A stretch of DNA of 64,000 nucleotides from Tritrichomonas foetus (Eukaryota > Parabasalia > Tritrichomonadida > Tritrichomonadidae). The first letter of the stretch is position 1; every line of letters begins with the position of its first letter. Below the pieces are notes generated by a model. That model worked only from the letters and a program-made list of their open reading frames with translations. It did no database searches and had not been told where the DNA came from. The translations under genes were made by a program, and so were the position numbers. The stretch spans positions 76,204 to 140,203 of the forward strand of contig MLAK01000849.1 of the NCBI GenBank assembly GCA_001839685.1, in the 5' to 3' direction. Positions 7,631 through 17,744 of this stretch are shown here, one piece after another.

Positions 7631-9853
7631 TTATACAGAGCGTTGACCTGAATTTAGAACTTCTCTAATTTTTCCATTGATTTCTGAATCACATAACAAA
7701 TCCTCAATTGTAAATGGTAACAAGAATCTACAGCGGCCTTTTATCATTTGAAGTGGTTCAAATGAAATTTGGTTGCCCATTGCTCTCAAAGCATCAATCA
7801 AAAACACTTCAACATATTTTTCTGATGAATTTATTTTTTGTTTCAATTTTTCGGAAATTTCATCAGCAGTTGCTTGTTCAGGAAACTCAGAGACCATTTC
7901 TGGTGACATAAAGTTTGGAACAAGTGCATGCAGTGAATTTTTATCATTTACTTCACTTGGTGAAGAGAACACAACATGGAGTGAAGATGAAATATTTGGT
8001 GATTGGAAGGTGGAAGATGTTTGAGTATCAAGGAATAAAGTAGCAGGACAATGATTTGCAATTGAAGCAATTCTTCTCCAAAAATCAGGGAATTCGGTCA
8101 TTTTTAAGAATAACTGATCAAGCTTGTTTTGGAAATCATCCCTTTTATCTGGACTGAGCTGAGAAATAAAGTTTTGAATGAATGCAGGATTAGTTGCATT
8201 TTGTAACAATGTAAGCGTATTACTTGTAAGTAAGAAAAATGATTTCATGACATAACCTGAAAGTTCACCAAACAGTCCTTTAAGATAATTCTCAGTGATA
8301 TTGCTTTTATCAATGAGTGATTTGATTCCAACAAGTTTAATACCATGAGAATAATGTGAAGCCACGTTGATTTCATTTTTCATTTCCTCGAATTTGCGAT
8401 TCAAATAAACATTGACTTCTTCATTTTCTAACATGTCATTTTCTTCAGTTTTTATTACATCAGTGATTAATTTTACACCAATATCGATAATTTCACAAAA
8501 TGCAGCATAAAGTTGACTATAAAGTATGTATTGTGTCCATTTCGCGAAATCATTATCACAATGTTGAATTATATATGAATTTCCTGTTATGAAATGGTGG
8601 TAAGCTTGATCTTGTTCGGCAGTTGGAAGCCATGTTTGATAATTTTGATATAATGCTTTTATTTTATTGTCTCTAATTTCTGGCAATTGGCCAGGTTGAG
8701 ACCAAAATAATCCATTTGCATGAATTGGATCAAGTAATCCATATTGTAATTTTTCTATATGAACGTGGATGCAACCAATTCCACAATGCTTAGCCCATTT
8801 TGCTAAAGAAACTAATGTAGAAAAATCACCGACATTTTGTTCACGATTAGCACGAATGGAAACTAGTGGAATATATATTCCTAACATTTTATCTACACCT
8901 TCACCAAATAATAATCTTGATGCAATTACATTTTGGTGAATTTGGTTTTCATGAATTTTATAACAAGGTAATTTTTCCCACTTGAGTTTTCTTGGGTTAT
9001 CACTGTTTGAGGATCCGATTTCAAAATCACATTTCACTCCATGAGCAGGAAGTTGAACCTCTCTTCTCCAACAATCATCAAAATAAAGTGGCTCTTGATT
9101 CTTGAAAGCAGCATTGTTACCTTTTATCGCAACAATTTTAACAGGCTGTTTCGAAGTGTATTCAATAGAAACAGTGGTTGCATTTATTGTAGTTTGATAT
9201 GGTTTTATAACATGCGGATAAAATGAGAAGAGTGGAAATTCATTATTCCATGTATCATAAATGGTTACATTTTTGTTGCCGATAGGAGAATTGATGAAAA
9301 TTGTATGCGATCTTCCTTGTTCTCTTGAAATTTCTTTTCCTTGTTGGTTTTGAATGGCATATTTATAAACAATAGGCTGGTTTAAAAATGAGCTTATTGC
9401 TCCATAGCCCATCCAAAAACCATCTTTCTTTTCTAGTTTTATGTAGTTTAAATTATTTGATAAAAAAACAGGAGAATCTGTCATAAGTGAAACATATTGA
9501 TCATCTTGGATATTAGGAGCAGATAATACAAATAAAATGAGAATAACATCACAATTAGAATTTTGAATCTTTGAGTCATTTATCACAATTCTATTTGTGA
9601 GGGGCTTTCGTGACAGATTTATTGTCGAATTTGTAGGATACAACAAAACACCGTTAACGGCATAGTTATATGAAACTACTTTAGGAAATGTACAATTCTT
9701 GATTGGAATTGAAACTTCGAACATTTTTACATTTTTAGGAGCATAAAATCTGACTTCTTTCATTGGAGTTGGATCTAAACCTTCAATAATCAAGATAACA
9801 TTCCGTGACTCAGGTCCTTCTAGACTGAGCGAAAATAGTAAGTTGGTATTCAT
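7631..9853 (-). CDS. DPE2-like GH77 protein, probably catalytically inactive
   Basis: 740 residues from the first sensible ATG (the frame opens upstream at a TTG). The N-terminal part looks like tandem starch-binding (CBM20-like) beta domains. The middle aligns by eye with 4-alpha-glucanotransferases of the DPE2/MalQ family: IPLVSIRANREQNVGDF corresponds to the IP.FSVRS...GVGEF block, followed by LLDPIHANGLFW and YAAFCEIIDIGVKLI. The C-terminus (RFLLPFTIEDLL) matches the DPE2 end. I cannot find the GH77 nucleophile motif (RIDH), the acid/base GED or the later HD motif, and the protein is shorter than plant DPE2. A glycogen-binding regulator or scaffold is therefore more likely than an active enzyme. 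Family assignment is moderate; loss of activity is inferred from missing motifs. Confidence 0.65.
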   Translation of the reverse strand: MNTNLLFSLSLEGPESRNVILIIEGLDPTPMKEVRFYAPKNVKMFEVSIPIKNCTFPKVVSYNYAVNGVLLYPTNSTINLSRKPLTNRIVINDSKIQNSNCDVILILFVLSAPNIQDDQYVSLMTDSPVFLSNNLNYIKLEKKDGFWMGYGAISSFLNQPIVYKYAIQNQQGKEISREQGRSHTIFINSPIGNKNVTIYDTWNNEFPLFSFYPHVIKPYQTTINATTVSIEYTSKQPVKIVAIKGNNAAFKNQEPLYFDDCWRREVQLPAHGVKCDFEIGSSNSDNPRKLKWEKLPCYKIHENQIHQNVIASRLLFGEGVDKMLGIYIPLVSIRANREQNVGDFSTLVSLAKWAKHCGIGCIHVHIEKLQYGLLDPIHANGLFWSQPGQLPEIRDNKIKALYQNYQTWLPTAEQDQAYHHFITGNSYIIQHCDNDFAKWTQYILYSQLYAAFCEIIDIGVKLITDVIKTEENDMLENEEVNVYLNRKFEEMKNEINVASHYSHGIKLVGIKSLIDKSNITENYLKGLFGELSGYVMKSFFLLTSNTLTLLQNATNPAFIQNFISQLSPDKRDDFQNKLDQLFLKMTEFPDFWRRIASIANHCPATLFLDTQTSSTFQSPNISSSLHVVFSSPSEVNDKNSLHALVPNFMSPEMVSEFPEQATADEISEKLKQKINSSEKYVEVFLIDALRAMGNQISFEPLQMIKGRCRFLLPFTIEDLLCDSEINGKIREVLNSGQRSV

Positions 9854-10650
9854 TATCTGACAAAATTTTAGTGATTGAGGTGTTGCATTCAATTTGAATG
9901 TATGCTTGAAAATTTGTATGCCAAAATAGTCACGGTGAACATTGAAATTTTTTTACGGTGATGAGAATGCCATAACCGAATAACCATCTCAATCTGATGT
10001 TTTAGGTGAGTTACTAGTTAGATGTCACTATGTATATGCGATTTTGATATTAATGGTGGTAATATTGTTGTCATAAAAGTTGAATGAATTTTCGTGAATC
10101 ATTGGCAGAAATAAAATTTCATATTTAATGGAAATATAATGGTGAATTATAATCTCATATCAATATAAAAATGTTTAAAGATGATAAGAAACGAAATTAT
10201 TTGATTTTTCACACAATCAATCATTTGAATCCCTAAATTTCGGAATTTTTTAGATATGGAGAAGTTAATAGTAAAAAGTTTAATATTTTAGATCTGTAAT
10301 ATCATAATAGAGTCTCCTCATTAAGCAATGACTTAAATCATTTCCTTATTTAAAAAATAGTGAAAGATAAAGAAATAACAATTCGAATAATAACAATAAA
10401 AAGAATTTCAAACGAATTTACCTGTCCTCTTTGCGAATAGTCATAAATATTGATTCTGACTGTAATATCAATATGCGCATTATCCTTTTAAGTTAAAACA
10501 TATTAAATAGAGCTAAATAGCTAATACACGAATATATTTATTCAGAGAATTTATAGTTTTATGTTAAGATATCGATTAAGACAGAAATTTGACAATGTCT
10601 GTCTGAAAATTGACAAGGTTTGTTTTAAAAATTTGACTTATCTATTATTC
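9854..10650. other. divergent intergenic region
   Basis: About 800 bases between divergently transcribed genes, so it should hold both promoters. No exact TCA(C/T)(A/T) lies close to either ATG. An in-frame extension of the XPD frame reaches back to 10561 but is not conserved. No RNA gene or repeat seen. Confidence 0.4.
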
Positions 10651-12939
10651 ATGTCTGCAACAACCCTTGATATTGATGGGTTGAAAGTAATTTTTCCTTA
10701 TCCAAATCCATATCCAGAGCAGATAGAATACATGACTCAAATCAAAAAGTCACTTGATGCAACTGGAACATCTGTTTTAGAAATGCCTTCCGGAACTGGA
10801 AAAACTGTTTGTCTTTTATCTTTAGTTATAGCATATATGAGTCAAAATGATGAAGCTGGGCCTTTAGTATATTGTACTCGAACAATTCCAGAGTTAGAAC
10901 AAGGAATTGCAGAATTAAAAAATGTGCATAAAACAAGACTTTCACTTTCTGATTCAAATTATGATCAAAATTTCTTAGGAATTGCGCTTTCAGCACGCTC
11001 AAACTTATGTATTCTTTCTGAAGCAATTGAAAAGCCATCAAGACAAGAAGTTGATAATGAATGTATGAGAAGAACAATTCCATGGTCTGATATTCGTTGT
11101 GAATTTTTTGATCATGAATTAATGAGGCCACGTCCAGGCGTTTATGGCCTCAATGAAATGAAGCAATTTGGTGCTGCTAATTGCTTATGTCCGTATTTTC
11201 TTTCTCGTAGACTTGTTCGAGAGGCACAAGTCATAATGGGAAGCTATGCTTATGTTTTAGATCCTCTAGCTGCAGATTTATTATTTAAATGTTTGCCAAA
11301 AACCGCAATTGTTGTTTTCGATGAAGCTCACAATATTGATGATGTTTGCTGTGAATATTTAAGTATGTTTGTTGATCAAAAAATGCTTGATGAAGCTGCA
11401 AAATCTCTTGATAAAGGAAGAAGTATTGCTAATCAAATAAGACAGCGTGAACAAGACCTATTAAATCATGCTTTTCAGAAATTAAAAGAGGGTCTTCAAG
11501 CAGGTGATGGAGATTTAGGAACATCTGAAACTTTAGAAATTCTTGCTCACCCTGCTTTACCAGCACATGTCATGGATAGAGCAATGCCTTCATCTTTGAA
11601 CAATTTCGATGTTTTTATTGATAACGCGAAAAAATTAATTATGTTTTTTGCTGCTTTCATAAAAGGAATTGAAAAGCCTGAAGGTGGAACAACAATCACT
11701 GATCCTCATTTACAAAGCTATCCATTTTTAAAAGATGATAGTAATGAATTAAAACCAGAACAATTAGTTGAAAGATATACTCCACAACAAATTGTTGCAC
11801 ATATTAAAGATAAATGTGGAGTTGATGAAGAGATAATTTTACATATGCCTACTAGATTTTCGAAGTTTCTTAAAAAGAATAAAGTTCCTGATATTGCCTC
11901 ATTTACACCACTCATCTCCACACTTGATTTTGCAAAATGGCTAGCTGAAAGTAAATTTGGTTTTTGTGTATTTGTTGAAAATACTTTGGAAGGCCCAATA
12001 ATGCAATTGAACTGTTTAGATTCAAAACTAGCTTTTAAGCAAGCACAAATACATTATTCACGAATTATTATTACATCTGGAACACTTTCTCCATTAACAA
12101 ATTATCCAAAATTACTTGGATTTGAACCAGTTTCAATGGTAGACTTTACAATGAGTTTTTCACGTCGTTGTCTTCTTCCATTAATTGTGTCTTACGGAAA
12201 TGATAAAACTCCACTTTCATCATCTTTTCGACTCCGATCTAATCCAAAAGTTGCAAAAACCTATGGTGAACTTTTATTAAATTATTGTCAAATTGTTCCT
12301 GATGGAGTGATTTGCTTTTTTCCATCATATGTTTATATGCAGCTTGTTTTCAATTCCTGGTGTGAATCTGGTTTGATTAAAGAAGTTATGCAATATAAAT
12401 TAGTATTCTTAGAAGCACAAAGTGCAGAAGAAACATCAACTGCTTTTGAAAGTTATCGAAAGTCTATCGAATATGGCCGTGGTGCAGTTTTTATAGGGGT
12501 TGCAAGAGGTAGGGTTTCTGAAGGTATCGACTTTTCTGATCATTATGGAAGATGTGTACTTTTGTTTGGTTTACCTGTTAGAAATACACAATCTATGCTT
12601 GTTCAAACACGTGCTGAGTTTGCAGAAAATGAGTATGGAATGGATAGACATGATTTCATTCTTTTTGATGCAATGAGAGCCGCTTCCCAATGTGTGGGAC
12701 GACTTCTCCGTTCAAAGAACGATTACGGAATTGTCGTGATGGCAGATAAAAGATACGCTCGAGATAAACTTCGTGAGCAGCTTCCTCATTGGATTCGAGA
12801 ATTTATAAGTAACAACAAAGTTAGCACTTCTGTAGATCAGGCCATTGAAAGAAGTCGTCAATTTCTTCTTCAAATGGCTCAGCCATTTACACATGATCCT
12901 AATAAGTTGATTGAGTCGTCAAAACCAACTTCAATGTGA
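10651..12939 (+). CDS. XPD: TFIIH DNA helicase XPD/Rad3 (ERCC2)
   Basis: 762 residues, nearly the same as human XPD (760). This 5'-3' superfamily 2 helicase of TFIIH opens DNA in nucleotide excision repair and is structural in transcription initiation. Visible motifs are the N-terminal FPYPNPYPEQIEYM, Walker A PSGTGKT (about 46-52), the Fe-S cysteines at about 120, 138, 150 and 178/180, DEAH (about 224-227) and motif VI QCVGRLLRSKNDYG (about 680). The start was placed at MSATTLDIDGL because the XPD family begins just before the FPY block. The frame is open for 30 more codons upstream, including an earlier ATG, but that extension is not family-like. All catalytic and cluster residues I checked are present. 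Confidence 0.95.
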   Translation: MSATTLDIDGLKVIFPYPNPYPEQIEYMTQIKKSLDATGTSVLEMPSGTGKTVCLLSLVIAYMSQNDEAGPLVYCTRTIPELEQGIAELKNVHKTRLSLSDSNYDQNFLGIALSARSNLCILSEAIEKPSRQEVDNECMRRTIPWSDIRCEFFDHELMRPRPGVYGLNEMKQFGAANCLCPYFLSRRLVREAQVIMGSYAYVLDPLAADLLFKCLPKTAIVVFDEAHNIDDVCCEYLSMFVDQKMLDEAAKSLDKGRSIANQIRQREQDLLNHAFQKLKEGLQAGDGDLGTSETLEILAHPALPAHVMDRAMPSSLNNFDVFIDNAKKLIMFFAAFIKGIEKPEGGTTITDPHLQSYPFLKDDSNELKPEQLVERYTPQQIVAHIKDKCGVDEEIILHMPTRFSKFLKKNKVPDIASFTPLISTLDFAKWLAESKFGFCVFVENTLEGPIMQLNCLDSKLAFKQAQIHYSRIIITSGTLSPLTNYPKLLGFEPVSMVDFTMSFSRRCLLPLIVSYGNDKTPLSSSFRLRSNPKVAKTYGELLLNYCQIVPDGVICFFPSYVYMQLVFNSWCESGLIKEVMQYKLVFLEAQSAEETSTAFESYRKSIEYGRGAVFIGVARGRVSEGIDFSDHYGRCVLLFGLPVRNTQSMLVQTRAEFAENEYGMDRHDFILFDAMRAASQCVGRLLRSKNDYGIVVMADKRYARDKLREQLPHWIREFISNNKVSTSVDQAIERSRQFLLQMAQPFTHDPNKLIESSKPTSM

Positions 12940-13218
12940 TTTATTTTGTATATTTTTGAATAAAACATATAGTTGTATATTTAATATAATTCTATTCAAT
13001 TAATACATTCACTACAATGATATCTGTTTTATCACGTCTGAAGGGTAGCCTTGATGAGGATTTGTCATATCACTAATTTTCTTTTTATTCTTGATCCTCA
13101 CTAAAAAATTTTTAGTAAAAATAGGACATATGCACAAATATAAAGTATTAGAAATGAATTAGTGATCTAGTGAATCATTGAATCAATCATCCAATCTGTG
13201 ATGTGGGGACCGTTTATT

Positions 13219-13223
13219 TCATT
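13219..13223 (+). promoter_or_regulatory. initiator of the bromodomain mini-gene
   Basis: TCATT, with a second TCATA at 13225-13229, sits just before the ATG at 13230. It supports this start over the upstream GTG. Confidence 0.45.
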
Positions 13224-13229
13224 CTCATA

Positions 13230-13622
13230 ATGACGAACAATTTTTCCAGATTCCAAAGCCAATGGTGTCATAATATCTTCGACAAAATGCTTAAAATGAA
13301 TGTAGCCATGCTACTATCTCAAGAATTCGACAAAAGACCCAGTAAACCCACAATGGACTTCAAATTAATTAAGAGGAAGCTGGAAGAAAATTCTTACATG
13401 ACAGCTTCAGATTGGATTCGTGACGTAAATTTGATTTGGTTTAACGAGAAAAACTATTACGAAAAAGATTCGCATTATTATCATATTATTGTATATCTAC
13501 AAAATTGGTTCGAGAGAAAGGTGCAACAAATTCCAAAAACAGAAATGGACGCGTGGCTGATGAAGTTCCAAAAAGTTCAAAGTGTAATGGTTCAATTAAT
13601 GAAAACCAGCACACCAAAGTAA
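13230..13622 (+). CDS. small bromodomain-like protein
   Basis: A 130-residue protein that is almost entirely one bromodomain-like fold. TMDFKLIKRKLEENSY corresponds to the PMDL..IK.KL...Y block. DWIRDVNLIWFNEKNYY corresponds to F..DV.L.F.NA..YN, where the acetyl-lysine-binding Asn is at or near the N of FNEKNYY. Bromodomains read acetylated histones. There is no second domain, so it may act as a subunit of a larger complex or as a competitor. The ATG was chosen because an Inr lies immediately upstream; the longer frame begins at GTG. The NA pair typical of the domain is replaced by NE, so the ligand pocket may be altered. Assignment is moderate. Confidence 0.6.
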   Translation: MTNNFSRFQSQWCHNIFDKMLKMNVAMLLSQEFDKRPSKPTMDFKLIKRKLEENSYMTASDWIRDVNLIWFNEKNYYEKDSHYYHIIVYLQNWFERKVQQIPKTEMDAWLMKFQKVQSVMVQLMKTSTPK

Positions 13623-13717
13623 TTTTTTTTTGTGAATATTTCTATCATTATATTGTTATCATTTTCGTTTATTAAATATTAGATATATCAAATTATCTGT
13701 TCTTTTTTTTTTTTTAT

Positions 13718-14341
13718 TTATTCGTGAAGTATTATTTTTCATTCGTGAAGTATTATTTTTCATTCATGAAGTGTTGTTTTTCATTCATGAAGTATTATTT
13801 TTCATTCGTGAAGTATTATTTTTCATTCNNNNNNNNNNNNNNNNNNNNNNNNNNNNNNNNNNNNNNNNNNNNNNNNNNNNNNNNNNNNNNNNNNNNNNNN
13901 NNNNNNNNNNNNNNNNNNNNNNNNNNNNNNNNNNNNNNNNNNNNNNNNNNNNNNNNNNNNNNNNNNNNNNNNNNNNNNNNNNNNNNNNNNNNNNNNNNNN
14001 NNNNNNNNNNNNNNNNNNNNNNNNNNNNNNNNNNNNNNNNNNNNNNNNNNNNNNNNNNNNNNNNNNNNNNNNNNNNNNNNNNNNNNNNNNNNNNNNNNNN
14101 NNNNNNNNNNNNNNNNNNNNNNNNNNNNNNNNNNNNNNNNNNNNNNNNNNNNNNNNNNNNNNNNNNNNNNNNNNNNNNNNNNNNNNNNNNNNNNNNNNNN
14201 NNNNNNNNNNNNNNNNNNNNNNNNNNNNNNNNNNNNNNNNNNNNNNNNNNNNNNNNNNNNNNNNNNNNNNNNNNNNNNNNNNNNNNTGAAGTATTATTTT
14301 TCATTCGTGAAGTATTATTTTTCATTCGTGAAGTATTATTG
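13718..14341 (+). repeat. 21-bp minisatellite spanning an assembly gap
   Basis: Units of the form GTGAAGTATTATTTTTCATTC repeat five times before the gap and nearly three times after it, with a few GTG/ATG variants. As 21 is a multiple of three, the array gives long open frames that are not genes. The rest of the region 13623-14646 holds only the palindromic element at 14382-14487. Confidence 0.9.
13829..14286. other. assembly gap (N run)
   Basis: 458 undetermined bases inside the 21-bp minisatellite, so the true array length is unknown. Confidence 0.98.
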
Positions 14342-14381
14342 CTTATTTATTATAATACCCTCAAGTAATTATTGAGTTGTA

Positions 14382-14487
14382 TACCTCTGCATAGAAACCA
14401 AACATGAAAAAGATTTCCATCAAGTTTGGATAGTTCGACAGGTGAACCTGAACTTCTTGTTTAACGATTGGTTGTAATGCAGAAGTA
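14382..14487. repeat. short dispersed palindromic element, copy 2
   Basis: Same block order as the element at 802-899: TACCTCTGCAT, ACCAAACATGAA, CGACAGGTGAA, CTTCTTG, then GGTTGTAATGCAGAAG. The arms are more diverged than in copy 1 but still inverted relative to each other. It lies between the minisatellite and the 3' end of the next gene. Confidence 0.55.
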
Positions 14488-14646
14488 GATTGAGTTGTTA
14501 AATAATCATAAAAATCACAATCAAGTTTGCTTTCTCGTCCATTTATCTGTGAACTTTTTATAGAAAATGATAGAAAACTATAGAAACATAATACCATTTT
14601 ATAAAAAAATAAAATACACAAAATAATGATCATTAGTAATGACTCA

Positions 14647-16437
14647 TTACAGCTCAGAGATACTGTCTAATTGTTTTTCCACAGAAAGAAGAGAATCATG
14701 AAGCTTCGATAATTTATCAATCGAGAATTCTGTTCCATTTGATTCTGTTCCAAGATATTGCCCAAGACGATGATAATCATCAGCTAAGTGATTTGTGAGA
14801 TCAACAAGTTGATTTACATGGGTTCCATATCTTTTCCTTAATGATTGACCGCCATCATCTCTCCCACTTTTCCTTTTACGAGATACCTTATGTGATGTTG
14901 TATGTGATGTAGTGTGAGGTATCTCATTTCTTTCTCTTGAATATCTTCGATTGGCTGCTGATTTTGCGAGAATTTCATCAGCTTCGGCTTCGGCTGTTTT
15001 TCTTTGGAAAATTCTTGCTTCAGTGTCATCTGTCATTTCATCATAGTTTTTCTTGCTTTTATGAACAATTAGATAACTATCAGAATCGCTATCAAAATTA
15101 GCTGTTACATGATTCGACTTCAACGGTGACTTCATTGATGTGGTTAATGGTGATTTAGTATTGTTTTTCGTGTTGGATTTTGAATGCGATTTTGTGTGAA
15201 TTTTGATTTCCGATTCTTCATCACTTGATAATCCTGTTATATCATTTAAATGGTATTTTTTATTATTATTTCTGTTTATATAATTTGTTTCGATTTGTTG
15301 AATTGTTGCGTTTCTCGTTGGTCTCATTGAACTTCGAAGATTGTTTGTATTTGTCACATTTTGTCGAGAAATATTTTGATTTACAGAATTATTCAAATTT
15401 GTGTGTGTTGGATGATTTTTGCTTGGCGTTGATTTTTGACTTCTTTGAATATAAACTGACGATTCACGTGTTTGATGATGTTGTTGACTATTTTCATGTG
15501 TAAAGTTTTGTTTTGCTGATTGATTTAAATTTAAATTTAAATTAATTTCATTTTCGTTTTCATCTTCAGAATCATCTTTTGGAATAACTTTATGAAGAAT
15601 TGGTGTTTGTTGACTTTTAGGTGATGCTATTTGTGTTTGATGGATTGGTGTTTGTTGAATTGATACTGATTGTAAAGAATTTTGATTCATTGACAATTTT
15701 GTCGATTTTACTTCCATGCTTAAAAGTTTTCTTTGCTTTTCAATTTGTTTTTGAAGCAAATCTTCCAAAATTTTAATTTTTTGAGTTAATGATGCTTCTT
15801 CACTTTCAGTTTTTTCTTTTGTTTGTTGATCAAGATTTTCTTTATTCTTCTTAATTTCGAGAAGTAAATTTTCTTCATGTTCTCTTAATTTTTTAAGAGA
15901 TTTTTTGCATTTTGCATATTTTTTCTTGAGTTTTTCTAATTCCTCAGTTTGTGGATCATTTGCAGCTTCACAAAGTTTACTAACAAGGTCAACAAGAATG
16001 GCTCGTCTGTCATTTCCACTTTGGGCTGTTATTCCTGGATAGGGGATGATTGGAGTTATCATCGCAACCAAATGAGTCCACATTGTGTTCCATTGTTGAA
16101 TTTCTATTTCAGCATTTTCATCAGGCAAATAACTTTTTGTTATATCTCCGATCATTGTTGTTGCCCCATGAGCAGAATTTGTCGAATTCGATGAAGATTG
16201 AGAAGCACTTGGATTTGCAAGCGCGTTTAAAAGTGCTTCATATTTTTGTTTTATTTCTTGGCTTTCTTTTGTCATTTGACTGATCGTAGCGGATTTATTG
16301 AAATTGTCGATTTGAAGTTGGCTATTTTTTGCTTGAAGTTCTGTCGTGTCTAATAACTGATCAGAGGAATCATCGTTGGTCCAGTGTGCTGATGAAAATT
16401 TTGATTGAGAATATGAAGTTTGATTTTGGCGCGACAT
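14647..16437 (-). CDS. coiled-coil, Asn/Ser/Thr-rich protein of unknown function
   Basis: 596 residues, not recognised as a family. A charged coiled coil (about 165-245; repeated K/E/L heptads such as EELEKLKKKYAKCKKSLKK) follows a Ser-rich N-terminal part. The centre (about 250-440) is low-complexity, rich in Asn, Gln, His, Ser and Thr, with an acidic DDSEDENENE patch. A basic KRKSGR stretch (about 520-527) could be a nuclear signal. A final helical segment (about 540-596) may be another coiled coil. A scaffold or cytoskeletal role is possible but not shown. The ATG opens directly on MSRQNQTSYSQ. Confidence 0.7.
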   Translation of the reverse strand: MSRQNQTSYSQSKFSSAHWTNDDSSDQLLDTTELQAKNSQLQIDNFNKSATISQMTKESQEIKQKYEALLNALANPSASQSSSNSTNSAHGATTMIGDITKSYLPDENAEIEIQQWNTMWTHLVAMITPIIPYPGITAQSGNDRRAILVDLVSKLCEAANDPQTEELEKLKKKYAKCKKSLKKLREHEENLLLEIKKNKENLDQQTKEKTESEEASLTQKIKILEDLLQKQIEKQRKLLSMEVKSTKLSMNQNSLQSVSIQQTPIHQTQIASPKSQQTPILHKVIPKDDSEDENENEINLNLNLNQSAKQNFTHENSQQHHQTRESSVYIQRSQKSTPSKNHPTHTNLNNSVNQNISRQNVTNTNNLRSSMRPTRNATIQQIETNYINRNNNKKYHLNDITGLSSDEESEIKIHTKSHSKSNTKNNTKSPLTTSMKSPLKSNHVTANFDSDSDSYLIVHKSKKNYDEMTDDTEARIFQRKTAEAEADEILAKSAANRRYSRERNEIPHTTSHTTSHKVSRKRKSGRDDGGQSLRKRYGTHVNQLVDLTNHLADDYHRLGQYLGTESNGTEFSIDKLSKLHDSLLSVEKQLDSISEL

Positions 16438-16626
16438 ATTAATTTACGATCAAAACTCATTGAAATTCCCAAAGCGTTTACTTTTTCATTTTCTCAATTA
16501 TTTTGAAAGGATAAAGTGCCATTGGAAAAAATTTAGAGGCATCAAATCTATGACAATTTTGATATGATGATTTGTTGTAAAGTATTCAAATCTCTCATTA
16601 AAAAAGTCAGAAGGCAAAAATCTTTT

Positions 16627-16631
16627 TCATT
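16627..16631 (+). promoter_or_regulatory. initiator of the kinase gene
   Basis: TCATT, 14 bases from its A to the ATG at 16643, in a T-rich setting. Confidence 0.4.
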
Positions 16632-16642
16632 TTTTTTTCCAC

Positions 16643-17744
16643 ATGCAAGAAGAACACGAAATCTATTGGACTCCTCGCACAATTCCGCCATTAGAACACT
16701 CAAGCATCGGAAATTATCGCCTAGAATACATTATCATTCAAACTGGATGCTCAATCGTCTATCTCGGAACAGATTTACGATCAGGAGACAAAACAGTACT
16801 CAAATTTATTAAGCGACAAAAGGACCGTGAACATCGAATACAAAATGAAACGGCAATTATGACTATGATTGATCATCCAAACATTTTAAAAGTTCTCGAT
16901 AAATATGAATATCGCCAATTTTACTGCCTCGTTTTGCCATATGCAGCAGGAGGTAGTCTCCATCGAATTATTGAATCGCAATATCCAAACGGCCTACCAG
17001 AGCATACAGCAAGAGTCATATTTCATCAGATGTTATCTGCTGTCAAACATCTTCACGGAATAGGCGTAATGCATCGTGACATCAAACTTGATAACTTTCT
17101 TGTTGCTCAGTGGGACCTACAAAATCCAATCATCCAGTTGGCTGATTTCGGGTTTGCAAAACAATTTGCTGTAGGCGAACTTGGGAATGAATATTTAGGA
17201 ACACCTGAATATGCTTCTCCCGAAATGTATAGACATATTCCATGTATGATTTTTTTTATTTCTTTTCTTTTTTTACAAAATTCGTTTTGAACATCAAATT
17301 GAAATAATATTGTAGATATTTGATTGAAAAAACTTTTGAATTTTGTTTGGAAAAAGAAAAAAAGAAAGAAATAAAATATTTTTATTGATTTTCTAACATT
17401 CAGATGATAACTCTGTTGACATTTGGTCTCTTGGTGTAACTTTGTATGCAATGCTTTGTGGCAAATATCCTTTCCCAAAACTCCAGAAACTCATGATCAA
17501 TGCAATATTAAATGGAAGATTAGATATGCAGAATTATATAATGCGACAGATTTCTGATGATGTAAAAGATTTGATCCAAAAAATGTGTAGGGTTCGTCCA
17601 GAGACAAGAATCACAGCTGAAGAAGCCCTCAAGCATGCCTGGTTCTGTGACGGCAATAAACCAACCGAAATCGAGAGTGAAATCTCGAAGGCACTCAATG
17701 TTGGAGATGATTATGATGACGATGACGATAATTACAAATACTAA
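16643..17744 (+). CDS. serine/threonine protein kinase, one intron
   Basis: Spliced gene: exon 1 16643-17243, intron 17244-17403, exon 2 17404-17744, giving 313 residues. Splicing joins the split codon into Tyr and restores HIPYDNSVDIWSLGVTLY, a normal kinase subdomain IX. Catalytic motifs are present: the Lys in VLKFIKR (about 53), HRDIKLDNFL (from about 144), DFG (about 168) and GTPEYASPEM. The glycine loop is degenerate (TGCSIVYLG instead of GxGxxG). The kinase domain fills residues 26-280 and is CAMK/AMPK-like. An acidic Asp-rich tail ends the protein. It is probably active; its substrate is unknown. Without splicing, the reading frame would end at 17290 in the middle of the domain. Confidence 0.9.
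17244..17403 (+). other. spliceosomal intron of the kinase gene (160 nt)
   Basis: The donor is GTATGA and the acceptor TTCTAACATTCAG, in which branch site and 3' splice site are fused as in trichomonads. It is phase 1, contains stop codons, and its removal restores the kinase frame exactly. Confidence 0.92.

Noticed and set aside
10561..10650. N-terminal extension of XPD by 30 residues
   Set aside because: Although it begins with an ATG, it is not family-like; XPD proteins begin close to the FPY block.
13718..14341. Possible CRISPR-like array
   Set aside because: Repeats are contiguous without spacers, and the host is a eukaryote.
13724..14368. Long open frames through the 21-bp repeat and N gap
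   Set aside because: They arise only because the unit is 21 bases and N codons do not stop; not a gene.
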